Shown: piece after piece, positions 26,957-36,400 of the stretch
How the letters are laid out: every line of letters starts with the position of its first letter
Numbering within the stretch: position 1 is the stretch's first letter
Assembly (NCBI GenBank): GCA_016715105.1
Contig: JADKBO010000002.1
Coordinates: 434,001 to 498,000, forward strand
Direction: 5' to 3'
DNA length: 64,000 nucleotides
Origin: Saprospiraceae bacterium
Lineage (GTDB): Bacteria; Bacteroidota; Bacteroidia; Chitinophagales; Saprospiraceae
Program-made: the position numbers and the translations under genes
The notes under the pieces: model-generated
What the model was told of the DNA's origin: nothing
The model's database searches: none
The model's input: only the letters and a program-made list of their open reading frames with translations

Positions 26957-28396
26957 TCATTGCACAGCCCACCAATCTAGTTTTAATTGTTGTCCCCAGC
27001 CCGTTGGTGCATCTAAACGAGTTATTATTATCACAGTTGAAGTGTTAGTTATGGATTTAATAGTCACAGCGAATTGGTCACTAATTGCTGAAGTTTCGTT
27101 TCTGCATTGAGGGAAAAACAAAGGTGGGCTCGAAAAAGTACCTGCTCCAAAATTTAGGGTAACTTCTTTTACTGCAGTTGCTGAAGGACCCACTGTAAAC
27201 TCACTCATTACGATGTTTTGTATGGGTGTGCCAAGTTCGCTGACTTGTAAGTTTTGAGTAGCCACAATATTATCATTTTTCAAAACCAGCGCATTATTTT
27301 GATTGTTTTGCTCAATTATGACAGGCGTAGTTGCATTTGATGTTTCTGATATTCTCAATTGCCCACCGTTAACAGATACCCCCCATTCCTTATCTGAGTT
27401 GTCTGACTCTCTTATCCTTAATTGCGAATTGGACCCACTCACTTGAAAAACATTTGCATCAGCAGCAATACTTAAGCGTGCATTCGTGGGTGGGTTATTA
27501 ATTTTAATATTTTCTAAGGCAATAATATTATTGGTTTGCAATGGTAGCCAAAGTGCTGGCACAGTAGGTGCATTGGTTTGCCAAGTTAAATTGCCGGTTG
27601 CGTCAGAAATTAGAACCTTATTCAAGCCAGGATTCTCGTTGATTTTTAGAGATGCTGCCTTTACTTTGCCTACCGTCTTTATATCACCATTAATATTAAA
27701 TGAAGTAACCTGTCTGTAGTTTTCTTCAGCGTTGATCATAAAAGTACGAAACCTAAAATCATGATCGCCCATTGAAGACTTCCCAGGAAGATATGTGTTT
27801 CCTTCATTTGCGTTTAGTGGTTTTTTTAGCCAGGTATCAGCACTAAGCCAAATGGTATAAGCTTGATTAGCAACAATTGGTAGATTGATGGGTGGTGAAA
27901 TTGACCATCCTGCAAGTGGTTTATAGTTGTTGTTTTCATAAAGTATAGCTCCATTTATTCCGCTACCGGCATAAATCCTAATCGTTCTGCTAGTATTTGA
28001 TATTCCTCCAAAATCAAAAGCAATATTTGTTAATATTTTTGTAGTGAGTGGTCTGAATTCTTGCCAAGCAGGGCCCGAACTTAAAATTGAAGAAGTCACA
28101 GCAATGCTTGGTTGATTGCTTAATTCTATGCTTCCGACAATATTTTTTCCGATCTTAAGTGCCTCATAGTTTGTGTTTTCATTATATAGCAGCAAACTAT
28201 TTGTCTTACCACCTTTTTTTATGGTCAACCCTTTATTCAATTCAGAAGTGTTTTGAATGTTTACTTTTCCATTGTGTAAAGTATTTCCCAAAACATGAAG
28301 CGTGCTATCTGGATTCTGAATACCAATCCCTACTTTCTGGCCAAATAAACTAATGGTAGATGCTATTATCAATATTGAATATACAAGTTTTTTCAC
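26957..28396 (-). CDS. VGIGT surface protein with H-type-lectin-like C-terminus
   Basis: 479 residues. Signal peptide then QKVGIGIQNPDSTLHVLGNT, the tail-fibre-like N-terminal motif. The middle (about 105-220) resembles a secreted 'choice-of-anchor' beta-sandwich (IRIYAGSGINGAILYENN). The C-terminal 75 residues (VTLNFGAGTFSSPPLFFP, FAVTIKSITNTSTVIIITR, QQLKLDWWAVQ) follow the H-type lectin strand pattern. It shares this end with the next gene. Sugar binding is inferred, not shown. Confidence 0.65.
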   Translation of the reverse strand: MKKLVYSILIIASTISLFGQKVGIGIQNPDSTLHVLGNTLHNGKVNIQNTSELNKGLTIKKGGKTNSLLLYNENTNYEALKIGKNIVGSIELSNQPSIAVTSSILSSGPAWQEFRPLTTKILTNIAFDFGGISNTSRTIRIYAGSGINGAILYENNNYKPLAGWSISPPINLPIVANQAYTIWLSADTWLKKPLNANEGNTYLPGKSSMGDHDFRFRTFMINAEENYRQVTSFNINGDIKTVGKVKAASLKINENPGLNKVLISDATGNLTWQTNAPTVPALWLPLQTNNIIALENIKINNPPTNARLSIAADANVFQVSGSNSQLRIRESDNSDKEWGVSVNGGQLRISETSNATTPVIIEQNNQNNALVLKNDNIVATQNLQVSELGTPIQNIVMSEFTVGPSATAVKEVTLNFGAGTFSSPPLFFPQCRNETSAISDQFAVTIKSITNTSTVIIITRLDAPTGWGQQLKLDWWAVQ

Positions 28397-28439
28397 GGAC
28401 AGTTTTTTAAACGGAATGACTCAAAATATTAAGGGAAAT

Positions 28440-29894
28440 TTATTGAAATGCCCACCAGTCCAGCAAAAGTTGTTGTCCCCAACCCCCTGCATTATCCAAT
28501 CTACGGATGATGAACGTGACATCTGTTGTAGTAATTGACTTAATGGTGACCGAAAATTGGTTGGAATACGGTGCTTCGTTGCGGCATATTGCATTTAATC
28601 TTGGTATGGTTTCAAATGCTGTCGGAAACGCCCTAGTTACCTCTAAAGTAGGTTGAGGATTAACTTGTGGTCCAATTAAAAAAGTTCCTTTTTGTATATT
28701 ATTGAATACTGAACCATCATTTCCTACTTTGATCTTTTGAACTTGAGTAATTCCATTATTGGTGATGCGCAATGCATTATCACCAGCCCCAGCTTCGATG
28801 GTCAGTGGCACGCTTACCCCATTTTCTGTAACAGAAAAATTACCTGCCTGAACTTCAACTTTCCACTGTTTGTTACTATTGTCTGACTCTACAATTCTTA
28901 CTTGGCTATTAGTACCGCTTACTGCAAATGGAGCATTATCATTAGTGTTGACGTGTAGCTTAGCATTTGGAGTGTTGGTCCCTATTCCTACATTACCTGT
29001 ATTAACATTGTAAATATCATTATTTGAGTTTAATAACCAATAGGCAATATTTTGATTAACAAGATTGCCCCAATGTGCATTTCCCTGGGTATCTGATAGC
29101 AATACTTTATTGATACTTGCTCCTTCTGTAAGTTGGAGTGAAGCAGCAGAAACATTGCCAACAGTACTTATGTCACCATCTATGGTTATATTAGCAGTTT
29201 CTTGATAATTTCCTGCAGCCATATATGTCCTGAAATTAAAATCGTGATTGACATCACTATTCGCTCGACCTCCAGAATATGGATTTACTACAGACTTGAA
29301 CCACCTACCGGAAGCTTTATTAATTGCTATTGTGTATATGTTATTACCTGTAAGCGGAATATTTAATGAAGGAGATAATACCCATCCAGTAGTTAAAGGT
29401 GTCCATAATACTTCAGTCAAAGGAGGTCCTGAAAGGCCTTCTCCATTATATATACTTAATACTAAGGGGTCTGGTAAAATTCCAAAATGTAATTCTACGT
29501 TGGTAAGAACTGCTGTATATCCCGCAGTAAACGATTGCCATGCAGGATCATTATTATTGTTTGCAGCAGCACTTGTTGGCTGCGGTGTTTGATCTAGGCC
29601 ACCTATCACCGTTTTTCCGATTTTAAGTGCTTTGTAGTTGTAGTTTACACTATGCAATTCCATACTGTCGCTACTGACCTCGCCCAATACTTCCAAACTT
29701 CCATTACTAAATACAGTATCTGTTGCAGTCATTTTACCTTCTAATAATGTATTGCCCACTACATGTAACTTGCTTTGTGGATTAGTGGTGCCGATACCGA
29801 CATTTTGACTATAGCCAATATCTGTTAAAGTAAATAATAAAGTAATTACTAATAGATACTCACTTGTTTTAATTTGAATTGATTTCTTTTTCAT
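28440..29894 (-). CDS. VGIGT surface protein with H-type-lectin-like C-terminus
   Basis: 484 residues from MKKKSIQIKTSEYLLVITLL, four bases after the stop of the previous gene, so translation coupling is likely; an earlier in-frame start would overlap it. After the signal peptide comes NVGIGTTNPQSKLHVVGNT, then the beta-sandwich section (LSIYNGEGLSGPPLTEV) and a second NVGIGTNTPNAKLHVNTND. The C-terminus (AFPTAFETIPRLNAICRNE, FSVTIKSITTTDVTFIIRR, LLLDWWAFQ) matches the neighbouring paralogue and the H-type lectin pattern. Confidence 0.65.
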   Translation of the reverse strand: MKKKSIQIKTSEYLLVITLLFTLTDIGYSQNVGIGTTNPQSKLHVVGNTLLEGKMTATDTVFSNGSLEVLGEVSSDSMELHSVNYNYKALKIGKTVIGGLDQTPQPTSAAANNNNDPAWQSFTAGYTAVLTNVELHFGILPDPLVLSIYNGEGLSGPPLTEVLWTPLTTGWVLSPSLNIPLTGNNIYTIAINKASGRWFKSVVNPYSGGRANSDVNHDFNFRTYMAAGNYQETANITIDGDISTVGNVSAASLQLTEGASINKVLLSDTQGNAHWGNLVNQNIAYWLLNSNNDIYNVNTGNVGIGTNTPNAKLHVNTNDNAPFAVSGTNSQVRIVESDNSNKQWKVEVQAGNFSVTENGVSVPLTIEAGAGDNALRITNNGITQVQKIKVGNDGSVFNNIQKGTFLIGPQVNPQPTLEVTRAFPTAFETIPRLNAICRNEAPYSNQFSVTIKSITTTDVTFIIRRLDNAGGWGQQLLLDWWAFQ

Positions 29895-29898
29895 TGTA

Positions 29899-31677
29899 TT
29901 ATTTAACCCATATTTCGATATTATCAATAGCGAATGATCCATTTGCTGTGGTCTTGTTTAAGCTGTTTCCAAAAGTTAAGGTAAAATTGTTATTATCAGG
30001 GAAGGTAGCTTCACCAGTGTAACTAACATCTCTTGAAGTACCACCAATAAAGCTCACGGAATTAATTGAAGCGTTATATTTTAATAGCTGTGTATTAAAT
30101 TGGCTGTGCCAAATCAAGTTTGGATCTTGATTTAGCTGGTTTGCTTTTCCAAGCCATCCTATTTCACCAGCATCCCAAGAATCTATTGCTACATATGTAA
30201 ATTTTACCTTTACCTGTGTAAAAGAAATGCCGCTCATATCATATAGCTTTTTAAATACGTGCGAGTTGTCTAAAACATTATAATTTGTTAATACCTGTTC
30301 TAAAGTAGGATTATTTAAAACAGTAACACTTAAAGGCGTAGAACCATTATAACTTGAATATGCGTTCCAACCTTGGCTTGTATTATCATTAAAGTTATCA
30401 TTATAGATTAAACGCCAATCTAGATTATTCTGCTTATTATTATAACGAATAGCTCCATTATTTCCATTGATAACTATTGAATCAAATTGATTAATACTCG
30501 GTACTTGCCAAGTAGCATTGCCTGTAGCATCTGATGTGAGTACACGACCTGCAGATGCGTCTGTAGGTAACATTATCGGGCCAGATATGATTACTTTCCC
30601 TTCGCTGTTAACTTTAAAATATTCATCATAATTACCCATCATATTCGTCCTAAAATTAAAGTCATAAGGTGGATTTAAAGAAGACATACCACCAGTGTAA
30701 TTATCAAGCCCCCTACGCCACCGTGCTCCAACATCTAAAAATATCGTATATTTTTGACCGGCTGCAATAGGGATGTTTATTTTAGGAGATGTAATAAATT
30801 GACTTGAAGAGATCTGGGGTGTTATCCAAGTTGTGGAGAAAAGTTCTGCTCCACTTGTTCCTTCTCCGGCATAAATCTTTAATGTTCTAACTAAAGATTC
30901 ACCAGATACAAACCATAGACTTATATTTGCTAAGATGCCAGTTTGTCCTGCTGTAAAAGATTGCCATATATTATTCCAAGGGGCTTGTGAAAAGCTTCCA
31001 TAATTATTTTCTTGATCTACTTGCGTTGATGTTGATCCCGCTATTCGTATTAAATCATGATTGGGTAGGATATCTTCTACTACCACTTGTTGAGTAGTGA
31101 AACTATCAGATTTCATGTGGCCATTGACATGAAGCATACTTTCAGGGTTAGAATTGCCTATTCCAACTTTACCTACAAATGATGCTCCTCCTTCATTCCA
31201 AAACTTAATACGACGATCATTATTACTTAATCCTGCACCGGTTATATCCAACCCGTTGGAAAATAAATTATAGCCAATTTTTCCGGAATTTGGACCTTTA
31301 AATAAGCCCACACCAAATTCAATCGGAGCTATATTTTCTATGCCCAACATCCCCGAAAATGTAGCTCCTCCTTCATTAAAGAATTTAATTTTTCTATTTA
31401 AACCTGAATTTCCAGCACCAACAATATCTAAACCATCGCTAAAAATTTGATAACCGATTCGCCCGGCATTTTCTTCTTTTCCTACTTTATTTGCTCCAAA
31501 CTCTAAGCTGCCAAGGCTGTCTATGCGCATTAATTTATTTAACTTTATACTGTCTGATGTGGTTTCTCCAATGACTTGAAGTTTAGTCTGAGGTGTAGTT
31601 GTACCGATGCCCACATTTTGAGAAAAAGAAGAAAACCCTTTTATCAAAATTAGAAATACGACAATTCTTTTCTTCAT
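29899..31677 (-). CDS. VGIGT surface protein with jelly-roll-like C-terminus
   Basis: 592 residues. Signal peptide then QNVGIGTTTPQTKLQVIGET. Two repeats of a short unit (RIGYQIFSDGLDIVGAGNS; KIGYNLFSNGLDITGAGLS) follow, then GIGNSNPESMLHVNGHMKSD, then the beta-sandwich section seen in its neighbours (LKIYAGEGTSGAELFSTTW). The last 170 residues differ from the neighbours: YNDNFNDNTSQGWNAYSS through FAIDNIEIWVK, a concanavalin-like or CBM-like jelly roll. First gene of the cluster. Confidence 0.65.
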   Translation of the reverse strand: MKKRIVVFLILIKGFSSFSQNVGIGTTTPQTKLQVIGETTSDSIKLNKLMRIDSLGSLEFGANKVGKEENAGRIGYQIFSDGLDIVGAGNSGLNRKIKFFNEGGATFSGMLGIENIAPIEFGVGLFKGPNSGKIGYNLFSNGLDITGAGLSNNDRRIKFWNEGGASFVGKVGIGNSNPESMLHVNGHMKSDSFTTQQVVVEDILPNHDLIRIAGSTSTQVDQENNYGSFSQAPWNNIWQSFTAGQTGILANISLWFVSGESLVRTLKIYAGEGTSGAELFSTTWITPQISSSQFITSPKINIPIAAGQKYTIFLDVGARWRRGLDNYTGGMSSLNPPYDFNFRTNMMGNYDEYFKVNSEGKVIISGPIMLPTDASAGRVLTSDATGNATWQVPSINQFDSIVINGNNGAIRYNNKQNNLDWRLIYNDNFNDNTSQGWNAYSSYNGSTPLSVTVLNNPTLEQVLTNYNVLDNSHVFKKLYDMSGISFTQVKVKFTYVAIDSWDAGEIGWLGKANQLNQDPNLIWHSQFNTQLLKYNASINSVSFIGGTSRDVSYTGEATFPDNNNFTLTFGNSLNKTTANGSFAIDNIEIWVK

Positions 31678-31777
31678 GATAAATTACTTTTATATTAATA
31701 CAGTTTAGGATTAATTACTTTTTTTGATTTTATATAGCAGCAGGTGCTTTCAAAATCTCTAATACAACATTTCTCCA

Positions 31778-31791
31778 CCTTTTTAAAAAGG
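31778..31791. promoter_or_regulatory. 14-base perfect palindrome upstream of the VGIGT cluster
   Basis: CCTTTTTAAAAAGG, about 100 bases before the first VGIGT gene. Short and A+T rich, so chance is possible. The surrounding 31678-32114 region has no convincing gene; a 77-codon leftward frame at 31783-32016 has no recognisable features. Confidence 0.25.
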
Positions 31792-32067
31792 ATAAGCATT
31801 GATAAAATACTTGCTATGAAGTCTTATAAGATGGAGAGCTAAAATTTCAGAAAATCGATTAAGAGGTATTAGAATAAAAATATTTTGATTTTGTAAAGGG
31901 ATTTTACAATTGTTTTGCACGGCCTCCTTTATTCCAATAATTTGTGCAATAGGATTGTTATTTTTAATTTTAGCAATAAACTGCGGGTAATTTCTTTGGA
32001 TGAGTGTATTTTTCAATTTTGCAAAAATTAGTGTTTTGCAATGTTAAGGACACCGTCATTATTGAGC

Positions 32068-32086
32068 AATGACTAATTTAGTCATT
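32068..32086. promoter_or_regulatory. Palindrome AATGACTAA-T-TTAGTCATT
   Basis: Nine-base perfect arms with a single central base. A further GTCATT stands at 32056-32061, so AATGAC/GTCATT appears three times within 31 bases. It lies between the LuxR regulator and the VGIGT cluster that the regulator may control. There is no T tract, which makes an operator at least as likely as a terminator. Confidence 0.35.
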
Positions 32087-32114
32087 CTATCATTAAATCA
32101 AAATTAAAGACAAG

Positions 32115-32903
32115 TTACAAGACATTAAGAAATCGACAAATTGAAATAACATCTATCATATTGCCCACTTGAAATTTCTGCATCACATTTTTTTTGTGAT
32201 TATCTATGGTAAAAGCACTTAAAAATAATTGACTAGCAATATCTTTTGAAGTCAGACCTTGTGCAGTAAGGTTGATCACTTCATGTTCTCTATCTGTCAG
32301 AATATCTCTATTTTCAAACTTTCCTGTGGTAGAAAAATAGGTGTAGATTTCATTTTCACTAAAGCGGTATCGCGCTATGAAATCATCTGATTTTGACTGA
32401 GGTGACATGTCTTGCCACATGATGAGCTGGTATCTTTGTTTACCTTCTGGAGTGGTCTCAAGGCAGATATTGGTGGTTATCATTTTTCTTTTTTCGCCAG
32501 CTTTATTTTTGTAGGACATATTGACCACTTGGTTTAAAAAGTGCTTTTGGTCTGTTTTTTCGGATTTGGCTTGGTCATTTACAAATTTAGAGCTTTTAAT
32601 ATAGAACATCATTTCTTTCATAGGCACTGTAGATATCCAGTAAAGAAAGCCTTTATTATTTAGCTCCTCAGAAGTAAACCCACAGATAGCTTTGCAATTG
32701 GGTGAAGTGTAAATAGATTTAAAACCACTCATGTCATATATCTGCACAACTGTGTTGGTATTTTGTGCTAATGCTTTTAAGACATTATTATCAACTAGAT
32801 GACTTGGCAATGATTTTATAGAATTATCAGAAAAATCTTGATGAGTCCACCAATATTGTAGTTCATCTTTGATTTGTTGGACGCTGCTATTATTGAAATA
32901 CAT
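32115..32903 (-). CDS. PAS-LuxR transcriptional regulator
   Basis: 262 residues. A PAS-like sensor spans about 45-180 (IYDMSGFKSIYTSPNCKAIC, GFTSEELNNKGFLYWIS). The C-terminal LuxR (GerE) helix-turn-helix is LTDREHEVINLTAQGLTSKD, then AFTIDNHKKNVMQKFQVGN. This is the usual one-component layout of Bacteroidetes PAS-LuxR proteins. It reads toward the VGIGT cluster and is its probable regulator, judged from position only. Confidence 0.85.
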   Translation of the reverse strand: MYFNNSSVQQIKDELQYWWTHQDFSDNSIKSLPSHLVDNNVLKALAQNTNTVVQIYDMSGFKSIYTSPNCKAICGFTSEELNNKGFLYWISTVPMKEMMFYIKSSKFVNDQAKSEKTDQKHFLNQVVNMSYKNKAGEKRKMITTNICLETTPEGKQRYQLIMWQDMSPQSKSDDFIARYRFSENEIYTYFSTTGKFENRDILTDREHEVINLTAQGLTSKDIASQLFLSAFTIDNHKKNVMQKFQVGNMIDVISICRFLNVL

Positions 32904-33417
32904 TGAATTAAATATCTTAAAAGAATTCTATAACGTAATATAAAAGTACAATTTACACTTTATTATATCTCAACGAAGTATTCAAAATCTCTATTTTAAT
33001 TCACCTGTTGCCCGTTGCCCCATTATGGGGGTCCTACGACCACCTATGTGTAGGCTAAAGGCGAGACTTCAACCAGTTGTCTGTCCTTCTTACAGCCAAG
33101 GGCCAAACCGAATAATCTGTAGGCTTTGGATCCTTTAAAATAAGATGTTCTCGGCCACTGGCCCAAAGACGCATCCCTAACCCCTGTTTCACCACTCCCG
33201 GAATACGGCAGGCGAAACTCTTTTGAATCCAAGGCTTAAAACCGCTTTCAACCGTAAAATTGAGCATTTTTAGTTAAAACTACCCAATTTTTGAGCGCAT
33301 AAGTGGTAAAAGGCCTATGAGAGTTAATTTTGAAGGCTAATTTTTAAAAATTGAGTCACAAGTATAATAATAACCGCAAAATTTGGCCTCCTGGTTGGTT
33401 TTACCTATCTTTCCCTT
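32904..33417. other. Intergenic region, richer in G+C than its surroundings
   Basis: Between two diverging genes. The part 33000-33270 has higher G+C and short chance frames on the minus strand but no protein feature that I recognise. It contains ACTACCCAATTTTTG at about 33276. It may hold both promoters, although no exact TAnnTTTG match was found; TATCTTTC at 33401-33408 is a near match before the hybrid sensor. Confidence 0.35.
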
Positions 33418-36400
33418 ATGAATTTGCAGCCTAAAAAGGTTAAGTTTTGTGCTTTTTATATGGCATTGTTGTGTCTCATTCTGAGCCACTCTGCTTTTGG
33501 TCAATTCAAATACGAAACACTTTCCACTGCACAAGGTCTTTCGCAAGGATATATTTGGCAAATTTTACAGTGTAAAGATGGTTTTCTGTGGATGACCACC
33601 AAAGCAGGACTCAATCGATACGATGGTTACTCTTTTAAAGTTTATGACTATGACGCTTTTGACCCATACACAATCTCCAATAATGCCACATACTATTTAT
33701 ATGAAGACAGTAAAGGTCGCATTTGGGTAGGCACTGACCACGGGCTTAATATTTTTGATAAAAAAACAGAAAGGTTTTACAGATTATTTCACGACCCCAA
33801 AAATGCAAATAGCCTTAGTGGCAATGAAGTATTGGAACAAATTACAGAGCTGGCTGACGGACGATTTTTGGTCAATACCTCTCATGAAAATTTTGACTTG
33901 GTAACCATTGATGAAGATTTTTTTAAAAATCAAAAAGGTATCAAGATTGCCCATATCAAGAAACCCAAAAACTCTTTTAATCCGGGTAATTACTACAATC
34001 AAGTGTCTTATACCGATAAAGTTGGTCGCACTTGGTACAAATGCGACAGTTTAACATACAGGTTGAATGAAAAAACCTACCAATTTGAATTGCAAAAAAA
34101 TATCAACATAGGAGGAACACAAATCATAAAAAACGATGATGGAAGTGTATGGAATAATGATGAATATGTGACTCTTTATGATGGAATATCAGCCTACCCA
34201 ATATTTAAAAAACCAATTTTCAACGGGCATACTGGTAGCATTTTATTAGAAGAAAATGGTCGCTTGTGGCGATCTAATAATAATCTAGGAGTCATAGAAA
34301 TTTTTGATGTCTCTAAATGGAAGAAGGGAAATGCAATTGATCCCAGTGAAATTCTTTTTTTAACGGTAAATAATGTATTCGCCAATTTCTTTTTCAAAGA
34401 CAAAACGGGATTGGTATGGGCAGGATTGAATGGTCACGGACTAAAAAAATATTCTTTTGAGTCTGAAAAGTTTAATCACTTAGTCCCAAATCAAAGCATC
34501 AAAAATATTTTTGCAGATCCAAGGAACAACTTATATGTACGCTCTTGGAATGGAGAAACACTGATAGATTCAAAGGGCAAAATACTCAACAGTATAATGA
34601 AAGGAACGGATCCAAGGGTCTTGGATTATTTCATTTCTAAACAAGGAGACCTTTGGATCACTAAAAGAACAGATAAACATTCAGGATTCATTTCATCTAT
34701 AGAAAAAATCAATCCTGAAACCAGACAAGTGAAGGTTTATAAAACAACATTCAAAAACAGTTATTATCATGAACAGCACATTTCAGAAGACAAACTAGGC
34801 AGATTATGGATTGGTGGACATGGCGGTGCGATTGTTGTATTCGATACTTTAAGTGGTGATTTCAAAGAATTTACTATCAATACAAATCCAAAAAGCCCAC
34901 TATCCTATTATGCAATAATCACTTCCATATATCATGACAAAGCTGGAACTGTATGGATAGGAACCGAGTCTGGATTTACAAGCATTGAAAACAAAAATAT
35001 ATTTGCAAAAGGCCCAATAATCACTTGGTACGAGAATAACCCAGATAATAAGACATCGCTGAATAATAATAGTGTCAGTAGCTTTTTGGAAGACCCAATA
35101 GATAACCAACTACTTTGGATTGGCACAAAAGGCGGTGGGCTCAACCTCATGGAAAAATCTTCAGGTAAGATCAGACACATCACCACCCAACAAGGACTTT
35201 GCAATAATACAGTCTACGGATTATTGACCGATGATTCTGGCAATATTTGGGGTAGTACCAACAATGGGCTTTTTTGTATTTTGGCCACCAAGGACAGAAC
35301 AGCAGATTTTGAAATAAGACATTTTACCGAAGCAGCGGGCCTTCAAGACTCAGAATTTAATACTAATGCTTATTGTAAAATGCCCAATGGAAATCTGGCT
35401 TTTGGAGGTGTCAGTGGACTCAATCTTTTCAATCCCAAAGAGATTTTACTTGACACATTTGCCCCGAATATTTTTATTACAAAACTCATCGTTGGCAATC
35501 AGGTCATTGAGAATAATGATGAAACGGGTATTTTAACAAAAGCCATTGAATTCACAGAATCTATCACGTTAGATCATAAACAAGATGTTTTTACCATTGA
35601 GTTTTCTTCTTTAGATTTCAGAGCTCCTGATCAAATAAAATACCGTTACCAATTAGAAGGTATTGATGATAATTGGATAGAAAGTGGAAATCGAAGAAAC
35701 GTAAGTTACTCTCATTTGCCAGCAGGCACCTATACATTCAGAGTCCAAGGAAGTAATAGTTTAGGAATATGGAATAATCAAATAAAGGCACTCACCATCA
35801 AAATTCTACCGCCTTGGTACGCTTCCTGGTATGCTTATTTATTTTATCTGGTTTTGGTTGGTTGGGGAATTAAGGCGTATTACCAATACAAGATTGACCA
35901 AAATAAAATGGCGGCACAGCTCCAATTTGAGCAAAATGAAAGTCATCGGATCAAAGAATTAGATAAAATCAAAACCCATCTCTACACCAACATCACCCAT
36001 GAGTTTCGCACACCGCTCACTGTCATCTTGGGCATGGTGCAGCACATCAGAAAATCTGCCAATGATCATTTGGAAAATGGTCTGGAAATGATTGAGCGCA
36101 ACGGCAACAATTTATTACGTCTGGTCAATGAAATGTTGGATTTGTCCAAACTTGAAGCTGGAAAAATGGAACTAAATCTCATACAAGGCGATGTCATAAA
36201 TTTTATCAGATACATTGTCGAGTCATTCCATTCTGTGGCTGAAAGCCAAGAAAAAAAGATGCATTATCTTTCAGCACTAGATCAAATGTACGTAAAATAT
36301 GATGAGGAAAAATTGCGGCAAATTGTATCTAATTTACTTTCTAATGCCTTAAAATTTACCTCCAAAAAAGGCGATATTTATATTTCTATTACTATTGACA

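Noticed and set aside
31783..32016. 77-codon leftward frame between the LuxR gene and the VGIGT cluster
   Set aside because: No motif, A+T-rich composition, and it overlaps the regulatory palindromes.
33044..33267. Two overlapping leftward frames of 62 and 70 codons
   Set aside because: They come from a G+C-richer non-coding stretch, share the same DNA in two frames, and show no family features.
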